A DNA stretch of 5,070 bases, taken from positions 1 to 5,070 of the forward strand of contig USOJ01000108.1 in assembly GCA_900556195.1 (NCBI GenBank), written 5' to 3'. This document shows, piece by piece, positions 1 to 5,070 of the stretch (positions are counted from its first letter, which is position 1; each line of letters opens with the position of its first letter). The notes under the pieces are model-generated. The model worked only from the letters and a program-made list of their open reading frames with translations, was not told the DNA's origin and searched no databases. Source of the stretch: an uncultured Eubacteriales bacterium (GTDB lineage: Bacteria; Bacillota; Clostridia; Christensenellales; Borkfalkiaceae). The position numbers and the translations under genes were made by a program.

Positions 1-1367
1 GCGGGGAGGTATTTGTCCAGATAGGCGTCGCGGATACGCTTGAGTTCGCTCCTGGGCAGGATGGAGAGCAGCTTCCAGCCGATGTCGAGCGTTTCTTCTA
101 TCGGTCTGTCAGTCGTAAAGCCCTGCGAAACGTATTCTTTTTCGAAATTTTCGGCGAATTTGGCGTACAGTTTATCCGTAGCGGAAAGCGCGGAATCGCC
201 GAGTATAGCCGAAAGTTCTTTACATTCTTTACCTTTTGCGTAAGCCGAGAAAAGTTGGTTCATCGTGTCGGCATGGTCTTCCCTCGTCTTGCCGTCGCCT
301 ATACCTTTGTCTTTCAATCTCGAAAGCGACGGAAGAACGTCTATCGGCGGATTTATACCCTTTTTATAGAGTTCTCTCGACAAGATAATCTGCCCTTCGG
401 TTATATATCCCGTAAGGTCGGGAATCGGGTGCGTTTTATCGTCTTCGGGCATCGTAAGTATCGGTATCTGCGTTATAGAGCCGCTTTTACCTTTTATTCT
501 GCCCGCTCTTTCGTATATCTGAGCAAGGTCGGTATAGAGATAACCGGGATAGCCCCTTCTGCCGGGAACTTCTTTTCTCGCCGCGGAAACTTCGCGGAGC
601 GCTTCGGCGTAGTTGGTTATATCCGTCATTATTACGAGAACGTGCATGCCCTTATCGAATGCGAGATATTCGGCGCAGGTAAGAGCCATACGCGGAGTCG
701 CTATACGCTCGATTGCCGGGTCGTTCGCAAGGTTCGTAAACAGCACGGTTCTCTCTATCGCGCCCGTCTTTTTGAAGTCGTCTACGAAATATTGCGCTTC
801 TTCGTAAGTTATGCCTATCGCGGCGAATACTACCGCGAATTTTTCGTCTTTACCCCTGACTTTCGCCTGCCTTGCGATCTGCGCGGCAAGTTCGGCGTGC
901 GGAAGTCCGCTCATAGAGAATATCGGGAGTTTCTGACCCCTTACGAGCGTATTAAGACCGTCGATAGCCGAAATACCCGTCTGAATAAATTCGTCGGGGT
1001 AATCTCTCGCGGCGGGGTTAATCGGTTCGCCGTTTACGTTTCTGCGTTTTTCGGGTATTACGGGCGCGCCGCCGTCGCGGGGATTGCCCATTCCGTCGAA
1101 TACTCTGCCGAGCATGTCTTCGGACAGGTCGAGCGACAGGCTTCTGCCTAAAAATTTGGCTTTGGAAGTCGAAATTTTAAGTCCCTGCGTGTTTTCGAAA
1201 AGTTGCACTACGGCTTTATCGTCTTTTACTTCGAGGACTTTACCTCTTCTGACGCTACCGTCTTCCTGCGTTACTTCGACGAGTTCGTCGTACTTTACCC
1301 CTTCTACGCCCTCGACGAGCATAAGCGGGCCGACGACTTCTTTTATGGTTTTATATTCCTTATTCAT
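1..1367 (-). CDS. atpB: V/A-type ATPase subunit B, nucleotide-binding non-catalytic subunit (3' end cut by window edge)
   Basis: Subunit B alternates with A in the A3B3 head of the cytoplasmic V1 motor and supplies part of each ATP site. I translated it by hand from the ATG at 1367: 455 codons run open to the window edge, with no stop. Enterococcus NtpB is about 458 residues, so only a short C-terminal tail is missing. Visible marks are the N-terminal beta-barrel start (MNKEYKTIKEVVGPLMLVEG), the degenerate P-loop region IFSMSGLPHAELAAQIARQA at about 149-168, VIMTDITNYAEALREV near 245-260, EVPGRRGYPGYLY near 266-278, and PSLSRL near 346-351. In the last of these, R350 sits where the family's arginine finger lies. 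The P-loop reads SMSG where SGSG is common. The start overlaps the end of atpA by 8 bases and has a strong GGAGGAA ribosome binding site 8 bases upstream. The family call is very secure. The gene continues past position 1, probably followed by atpD. Confidence 0.97.
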   Translation of the reverse strand, partial: MNKEYKTIKEVVGPLMLVEGVEGVKYDELVEVTQEDGSVRRGKVLEVKDDKAVVQLFENTQGLKISTSKAKFLGRSLSLDLSEDMLGRVFDGMGNPRDGGAPVIPEKRRNVNGEPINPAARDYPDEFIQTGISAIDGLNTLVRGQKLPIFSMSGLPHAELAAQIARQAKVRGKDEKFAVVFAAIGITYEEAQYFVDDFKKTGAIERTVLFTNLANDPAIERIATPRMALTCAEYLAFDKGMHVLVIMTDITNYAEALREVSAARKEVPGRRGYPGYLYTDLAQIYERAGRIKGKSGSITQIPILTMPEDDKTHPIPDLTGYITEGQIILSRELYKKGINPPIDVLPSLSRLKDKGIGDGKTREDHADTMNQLFSAYAKGKECKELSAILGDSALSATDKLYAKFAENFEKEYVSQGFTTDRPIEETLDIGWKLLSILPRSELKRIRDAYLDKYLP

Positions 1368-3126
1368 CGTTTCTTCCTCCGCTTATCAAAGCACGCATTT
1401 CGGTTTCGAGTTCGTTCGAAATTTCGTCGAACGTGCCTATCGCGCTTTCTTCGATATATTTCGCCCTGCCGATTTTTTCTTTCGCGGGGATAGCGAGTAT
1501 ATCGTCGAGTTCGGCGTAATTATCTACCGCTTCTATACCCAAATCGTGGAATTTTTTGATGAGTTTTAACATTCTGTATTGCTTATCGAGCGAAGTATAG
1601 GTGTCTACTTCGTGGAAAGCGTTCTGATGCAGATAGTCTTCTCTGACCATTTTCGCCGTTTCGAGCGTCATTCTGTCTTTATACGAAAGCGCGTCTACGC
1701 CGACGAGTCTTACGATTTCGTCGAGGTTGGCTTCTTCCTGCAAGACGTTCATTATAAACGCCCTCAGATTAACGAAATCCGCGCCGACTTTTTGCGAATA
1801 CCAATCCGCCATACGGTCGGCGTAAAGCGAGTAACTTATAAGCCAGTCGATTGCGGGGAAATGTCTTTTATACGCGAGCGAGGCGGAAAGCCCCCAGAAT
1901 ACTTTAACTATTCTTAAAGTTGCCTGCGAAACGGGTTCGGACAAGTCTCCGCCCGGAGGAGAAACCGCGCCTATCGCAGAAACCGACCCGACGGTATCTT
2001 CGCTGCCGAGGACTTTGACTATACCCGCCCTTTCGTAAAATTCCGCAAGGCGGGAAGCAAGGTACGCGGGGTAACCTTCGTCGCCCGGCATTTCTTCGAG
2101 TCGTCCGCTCATTTCGCGGAGCGCTTCCGCCCAACGCGAAGTCGAATCAGCCATTATCGCGACGTTATAGCCCATATCTCTGAAATATTCGGCTATCGTT
2201 ATACCCGTATAAATGGACGCTTCGCGCGCCGCAACGGGCATATCCGACGTATTGGCGATCAAAACCGTTCTCTTCATGAGCGGTTCGCCCGTGGCGGGGT
2301 CTTTAAGTTCGGGGAACTCGTTGAGAACGTCCGTCATTTCGTTACCGCGTTCGCCGCAGCCTACGTAGACGATTATCTGCGCGTCAGCCCACTTCGCGAG
2401 TTGGTGCTGAACGACCGTTTTGCCGCTTCCGAAAGGACCGGGGACGGCAGCCACGCCGCCGCGCGCTATCGGAAAGAGCGTATCTATAACTCTCTGACCC
2501 GTTACCATGGACATATCGGGAGTTCGCTTTTCTTTATACGGTCTTGCCTTTCTTACAGGCCAGCGCGTGAGCATCGTAAGATCTTTCAAGCCGTTTTCGG
2601 TCTTGACCGTCGCTATCGTCTGCGTAACGTTGAATTCGCCCGCTTCTATGCTCTCTATCCGTCCGCTTACTCCGTAAGGCACGAGTATTTTATGCTCTAC
2701 GATAGCCGTTTCTTTGACGTAACCTATCGGGTCGCCCGCTTCGACGTAATCGCCGACTTTTTTGGTCGGAACGAAGTTCCATAACTTTTCTCTGTCGATC
2801 TTGTTTACGCGAAGTCCGCGAGTGATACGGTCGCCGTATTTTTCTACTATCGTTTCAAGGGGACGTTGAATACCGTCGTAAATTCCGCCGATAATGCCCG
2901 GCGCGAGTTCGACCGAAAGCGGTTCGCCCGTCGATACGACCTTGTCGCCGACGCCCAAGCCCGAAGTTTCTTCGTATACCTGAATGGACGCCCTGTCGCG
3001 GCGAAGTTCTATTACTTCGCCGATGAGTTCGTCTTCGCCGACTTTAACGACGTCGTATACCTTGACGTCCGCCATGTTTTCGGCAACGATAAGCGGTCCG
3101 GAGACCTTGACTATTCTTCCTTCCAT
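1360..3126 (-). CDS. atpA: V/A-type ATPase catalytic subunit A
   Basis: This is the catalytic subunit: it binds and hydrolyses (or synthesises) ATP in the A3B3 head on the cytoplasmic side. Its 588 residues match the usual length (about 580-595) and it appears intact. In order: an N-terminal beta-barrel beginning MEGRIVKVSGPLIVAENM; the A-specific bulge (non-homologous insert) at roughly 115-190; the Walker A P-loop GPFGSGKT at 230-237 with K236; GCGERGNEM at 256-264, with E259 as the expected catalytic glutamate; a Walker B-like stretch NVAIMADSTSRWAEALREM at 321-339; EEMPGDEGYPAYLASRLAEF at 344-363; and a helical C-terminal domain. The intact GKT lysine and GER glutamate distinguish it from subunit B. 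The start follows the stop of atpF by 8 bases and matches the family N-terminus, but has only a weak Shine-Dalgarno. Its end overlaps atpB. The direction of catalysis in the cell is not decided by sequence. Confidence 0.99.
   Translation of the reverse strand: MEGRIVKVSGPLIVAENMADVKVYDVVKVGEDELIGEVIELRRDRASIQVYEETSGLGVGDKVVSTGEPLSVELAPGIIGGIYDGIQRPLETIVEKYGDRITRGLRVNKIDREKLWNFVPTKKVGDYVEAGDPIGYVKETAIVEHKILVPYGVSGRIESIEAGEFNVTQTIATVKTENGLKDLTMLTRWPVRKARPYKEKRTPDMSMVTGQRVIDTLFPIARGGVAAVPGPFGSGKTVVQHQLAKWADAQIIVYVGCGERGNEMTDVLNEFPELKDPATGEPLMKRTVLIANTSDMPVAAREASIYTGITIAEYFRDMGYNVAIMADSTSRWAEALREMSGRLEEMPGDEGYPAYLASRLAEFYERAGIVKVLGSEDTVGSVSAIGAVSPPGGDLSEPVSQATLRIVKVFWGLSASLAYKRHFPAIDWLISYSLYADRMADWYSQKVGADFVNLRAFIMNVLQEEANLDEIVRLVGVDALSYKDRMTLETAKMVREDYLHQNAFHEVDTYTSLDKQYRMLKLIKKFHDLGIEAVDNYAELDDILAIPAKEKIGRAKYIEESAIGTFDEISNELETEMRALISGGRNDE
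1374..1380 (-). promoter_or_regulatory. Ribosome binding site of atpB, inside the end of atpA
   Basis: On the minus strand GGAGGAA lies 1380 to 1374, with 6-8 bases to the ATG at 1367 depending on how the site is bounded. It is a near-perfect Shine-Dalgarno and is embedded in the Gly-Gly-Arg codons near the end of atpA. It decides the atpB start, and with the 8-base overlap suggests translational coupling of A and B. Confidence 0.85.
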
Positions 3127-3134
3127 TTTTTATC

Positions 3135-3449
3135 TCACTTATTAAATATGTCCACGCCGAGAGCGCGTTCGGTCTGTTCGCGAATCTGCTTTTGCGCGTA
3201 TTCGCTTCTGCCGCTGTCGCTCGGCACGGGTACTATCACGGGGTAAGGCTGTTCGAGCGTTCTCTTTATCAGATCGTCCAACTCGAAAGCCACGTCGTCG
3301 GTAACGAAAATTACCTTATAACGGGTTAAAAGTTTTTTGAACGTAGCCCTTAACTTTTCGGGGTCGGTTTCGGTGTAGGTTTCTACGCCCGCCGCCCTGA
3401 ACGCAAGCGCGCTTTCGCCTTTGGAAAGCATTGCGGTATCAGCCGACAT
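3135..3449 (-). CDS. atpF: V/A-type ATPase central-stalk subunit F (NtpG type)
   Basis: This small central-stalk protein binds subunit D and rotates with it inside the A3B3 head; in bacterial enzymes it also modulates ATPase activity. The 104 residues fit the family (about 100-105). It has an alternating beta/alpha pattern: a first strand and turn (TAMLSKGESALAFRAAGVETY, about residues 5-25), KVIFVTDDVA near 45-54, and a PVIVPVPSDSG strand at 70-80. The C-terminal helix starts QKQIREQTERALGVDI at 86-101, and the RE..ERALGVDI ending is characteristic. The first turn lacks the GD-x-D/E-S/T form often seen in the family (here SKGES), so the N-terminal third is fairly divergent. Position between subunits C and A is exactly where the Enterococcus ntpG gene sits. 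The start overlaps atpC by 11 bases and has a clear GGAGGTT site upstream. Naming varies between organisms (F or G), and the symbol atpF is also used for an unrelated F-type ATP synthase subunit. Confidence 0.93.
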   Translation of the reverse strand: MSADTAMLSKGESALAFRAAGVETYTETDPEKLRATFKKLLTRYKVIFVTDDVAFELDDLIKRTLEQPYPVIVPVPSDSGRSEYAQKQIREQTERALGVDIFNK

Positions 3450-4410
3450 ATCCGTTTCTTAACCTCCCCGTTATTACTTCCGCGGGCGCGCCCGCGAGTT
3501 TACCCGAAATTACCGTTCTGAAATTTTTTATTTCGGCTCGTTTATACACCGCGTACAACAGCGTCGGAATAATTCCGTCCACGTCGTAACGCCTGCCGTC
3601 AAGCCGTTTCAGCGGGTAATCATCCTTTATCTTTTCAAATTCCGAAAGCGGGCGTTTTTCGCGTTTCGCCTTTAAGCACGTATCGACGAAATCGATATAC
3701 GGAGTGAATACGAACGCATCACGCGCCTTACCCGCATCGCCCGAAAGAAGGAGTTTAAGTTTCTCCTTTTTGAGTTTTCCGCCGCTTATGAATTGCTTTT
3801 CCGCCGTTTCGCCGTCTTTACTTCTGACGTAAGCCGAAACGTTCGCGCAGTCGATTTCCGTCCTTATAAGGTCGCGTATTACGCCGTTGCGAATGAGTTT
3901 AAGCGCGGAAGCGTAATAGTTGCGGAGCGTTATGAGCGACAATTCCGCGCCCGTTACGTTCGGCTTTTCGGCGGCGAGTTTCAACTCTTCGATAACGATT
4001 TTCAGATAATCGGGCAGGTCGCCCGCGCCGCTTTTTACGTAAGTTTCGATTTCGTCCGCGCCCGTAAGCCCGTCTTTTTTGTACGAGCACGCAACGCCGA
4101 GCAAAACTGTTCTTACGGCAGCGTCGCAGTTGAAAAAGTCGCTTTTGAGAAAGCAGTAAAACTTTACGGCGTTTCCGCGCGAATACTCGCCGAGAAACGC
4201 TTTGAGTTTAAGCGTTTCTTCGGTCGCGAGCGTTTCGTAATCGCTTACGCCGCTTATTTCTACACCGTTTCCGAACGAACCCGAAGTTAAAAGTTTCAAC
4301 GCGTCTTCGGGCGTTTTAGCCTCGGCAGCCGAATAGAACCTGCTTTTCGGTATTAAGTTTTTCTGCGCCGATATCGCTACCGCGTTGGCGTAGGAAAGGG
4401 ATACCTTCAT
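3439..4410 (-). CDS. atpC: V/A-type ATPase subunit C (neck / subunit d homologue)
   Basis: Subunit C is the funnel-shaped, all-helical adaptor that joins the central stalk to the rotor ring, equivalent to eukaryotic subunit d. The 323 residues agree with the family's usual length (about 320-340). Internal three-fold pseudo-repeat character is visible. An N-terminal YANAVAISAQKNLI segment (7-20) precedes PEDALKLL. Repeated 'D..N..(lR)' helices follow at DFFNCDAAVRTVLLG (91-105) and EIDCANVSAYVRSK (185-198). The C-terminal signature is YKRAEIKNFRTVISGKL (289-305) followed by EVITGRLRNGYV (311-322). The start 5 bases after the atpE stop has an AAGGT ribosome binding site 7 bases upstream. The last codons contain the atpF ribosome binding site and start codon. 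Overall divergence is typical of this poorly conserved subunit; the C-terminal motif and operon position make the call firm. Confidence 0.95.
   Translation of the reverse strand: MKVSLSYANAVAISAQKNLIPKSRFYSAAEAKTPEDALKLLTSGSFGNGVEISGVSDYETLATEETLKLKAFLGEYSRGNAVKFYCFLKSDFFNCDAAVRTVLLGVACSYKKDGLTGADEIETYVKSGAGDLPDYLKIVIEELKLAAEKPNVTGAELSLITLRNYYASALKLIRNGVIRDLIRTEIDCANVSAYVRSKDGETAEKQFISGGKLKKEKLKLLLSGDAGKARDAFVFTPYIDFVDTCLKAKREKRPLSEFEKIKDDYPLKRLDGRRYDVDGIIPTLLYAVYKRAEIKNFRTVISGKLAGAPAEVITGRLRNGYVG
3461..3467 (-). promoter_or_regulatory. Ribosome binding site of atpF, inside the end of atpC
   Basis: GGAGGTT on the minus strand (3467 to 3461) lies 11 bases before the ATG at 3449. The same bases are coding sequence for the conserved Arg-Leu-Arg motif near the end of subunit C. 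It supports the chosen atpF start over the in-frame ATG six codons further in, whose spacing would be too long. Confidence 0.8.
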
Positions 4411-4415
4411 ATTTT

Positions 4416-4994
4416 TTACCTTAAAAGTTTATCGGCGATTTCGTTTTCGGTGCGTTCGCGGCAAGACTGTGCTATCGATGCGTACGAAAAATCGCGATCG
4501 AAAATTTCGCCGCTTATTACGAAACCGTCTTCAAGACTATCCGTCGTTTCGACGGTCATTCGTTTTTCTTTAACCGCCGCAAGCGACTCGATTTTTTCTT
4601 TTTTAGTCGGTGCAAAGGCGGATAAAAGTATTTTCTGCCCGTATTCGCCGTATTTTTCGACGGCGATACGCACGAGATTTACGAACTCGTCTTCGCTCGA
4701 CTTTTTAAGCCCGTCGAGCAAAAGTTCGTAAACCCTGTCGACGGCTTTACGCTTCGCGTCGAGAACGATTTTGTTTCTTTCCATTCTCGCCGCCGTCGCG
4801 CGTTTTTTAAGTATATCGTCGGCTTTCGCGTTCGCCTTTTTCTCCTCGGCTTCGCCGAGTTCGTAGGCGTTTTTCATCGCGGCAGAACGCCTTTCTTCGG
4901 CGTAAGTTTCGGCGGAAGCGATTATATTTTCCGCCTCTTCCGCCGCCGCCTTTCCGATTGCTTCCAGAACGTCGTTTTTCGTATTTTCAGACAT
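4416..4994 (-). CDS. atpE: V/A-type ATPase peripheral-stalk subunit E
   Basis: Subunit E pairs with the small coiled-coil subunit (NtpF/G type) to form the peripheral stalks that hold the A3B3 head still while the rotor turns. The 192 residues match the family (about 185-205). Residues 1 to about 100 form a charged, alanine-, glutamate- and lysine-rich long helix suited to a right-handed coiled coil (for example AAEEAENIIASAETYAEERR at 17-36). The remainder is the alpha/beta head that contacts the A/B crown, with the characteristic late segment DGFVISGEIFDRDFSYASI (156-174) before a final helix. The start ATG at 4994 has a modest GGGAT site 6 bases upstream and lies 13 bases after the stop of the K gene. 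This gene is the E of the K-E-C-F-A-B order. The coiled-coil half alone would be unspecific; the C-terminal segment and the neighbours make the assignment. The symbol atpE also names the unrelated F-type c subunit. Confidence 0.94.
   Translation of the reverse strand: MSENTKNDVLEAIGKAAAEEAENIIASAETYAEERRSAAMKNAYELGEAEEKKANAKADDILKKRATAARMERNKIVLDAKRKAVDRVYELLLDGLKKSSEDEFVNLVRIAVEKYGEYGQKILLSAFAPTKKEKIESLAAVKEKRMTVETTDSLEDGFVISGEIFDRDFSYASIAQSCRERTENEIADKLLR
4418..4422 (-). promoter_or_regulatory. Ribosome binding site of atpC
   Basis: AAGGT on the minus strand (4422 to 4418) is 7 bases before the atpC ATG and overlaps the last sense codon and first stop base of atpE. It is a moderate match to the Shine-Dalgarno consensus. 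Confidence 0.6.
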
Positions 4995-5007
4995 TTTTAT
5001 ATCCCGA

Positions 5008-5070
5008 TTACATCATTATTCCGAGAACGAGCGCAAGAATTGCGTAGAACTCAATCATCGCGGGGAACAA
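5008..5070 (-). CDS. atpK: V/A-type ATPase membrane rotor subunit K, C-terminal 20 residues only (5' part outside window)
   Basis: Reading from the window edge, the minus strand encodes LFPAMIEFYAILALVLGIMM and then TAA. This is a hydrophobic transmembrane helix with one buried glutamate (7th visible residue) in the pattern P-x-M-x-E-x-Y-A-I-L-A-L. That pattern is the last helix of the proteolipid subunit K, where the glutamate is the ion-carrying residue (E139 in Enterococcus NtpK). The protein ends 13 residues after it, close to the family's usual ending. The position just upstream of atpE agrees with the standard order. The other ion-ligand residues (first hairpin and third helix) lie outside the window, so Na+ versus H+ specificity cannot be read here. 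It is too short for automatic gene callers, but the reading is unambiguous in frame and motif. Confidence 0.88.
   Translation of the reverse strand: MFPAMIEFYAILALVLGIMM

Noticed and set aside
255..1151. 298-codon plus-strand open frame
   Set aside because: It is exactly codon-in-register opposite atpB, its translation is an Arg/Tyr/Phe-rich composition with no domain, and it is explained by the codon bias of atpB, which encodes an unmistakable conserved protein.
1..1367. Possibility that the missing B stop means a fusion or a pseudogene
   Set aside because: The reading frame is open and canonical through to the usual C-terminal DAYLDKYLP-type segment at residue 455, where the family normally ends within several residues; the window edge explains the absent stop.
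1084..1569. 161-codon plus-strand open frame spanning the atpA/atpB junction
   Set aside because: It begins as a Ser/Thr/Pro-rich shadow and changes to a Phe/Arg-rich shadow as the underlying sense gene and frame change, which is the mark of a non-coding frame.
1904..2134. 76-codon minus-strand open frame inside atpA in another frame
   Set aside because: Arg/Gly-rich translation lying under the most conserved part of subunit A; no independent support.
3793..4290. 165-codon plus-strand open frame opposite atpC
   Set aside because: Same in-register antisense effect; Arg/Phe/Val/Ala-rich translation with no recognisable motif and no ribosome binding site context of its own.
1360..5070. F-type (F1Fo) ATP synthase operon
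   Set aside because: Subunit A has the A-type bulge and GPFGSGKT P-loop, and the E, C, F and K neighbours in this order are specific to V/A-type enzymes; no delta, epsilon, gamma or b subunit character is present.
1..5070. Promoter, terminator, CRISPR, mobile element or RNA gene
   Set aside because: No intergenic gap is longer than 13 bases, and no repeated units, inverted-repeat ends or hairpin-plus-T-run were noticed on reading.

Overview
The window is one continuous stretch of a bacterial V/A-type (rotary) ATPase operon, read entirely on the minus strand. In transcription order (high to low coordinates) it holds: the last 20 codons of the membrane rotor subunit K (5008-5070, partial), peripheral stalk subunit E (4416-4994), neck subunit C (3439-4410), central stalk subunit F, called NtpG in Enterococcus (3135-3449), catalytic subunit A (1360-3126) and nucleotide-binding subunit B (1-1367, missing only its extreme C-terminus). 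The order K-E-C-F-A-B is that of the Enterococcus hirae ntp operon and of many Clostridia and other anaerobes, so subunit D is expected just past position 1, and subunits I and the small stalk subunit (NtpF type) are expected beyond 5070.

The genes are packed tightly: 13 bases between K and E, 5 between E and C, an 11-base overlap of C and F, 8 bases between F and A, and an 8-base overlap of A and B. No promoter, terminator, RNA gene, repeat, mobile element or CRISPR array was seen, and no intergenic space exceeds 13 bases. The arrangement implies one polycistronic mRNA with translational coupling at several junctions.

Together the products build the soluble V1 motor (A3B3 head with its central stalk), its stalk and neck, and the end of the rotor ring. 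A carries an intact P-loop, and B carries the conserved arginine-finger segment, so the enzyme looks functional. Whether it pumps H+ or Na+, and whether it mainly hydrolyses or makes ATP, cannot be decided from this window.

The organism is probably an anaerobic, Gram-positive-type bacterium (Bacillota, Clostridia-like). This rests on the operon order, the GGAGG-type ribosome binding sites and the protein character. Base composition looks moderate by eye. Codon choice is strongly skewed: TTA, CTA and TCA appear to be avoided, which leaves long spurious open frames on the opposite strand. I did not find a new biological system here; the findings are modest observations on an otherwise ordinary housekeeping operon.
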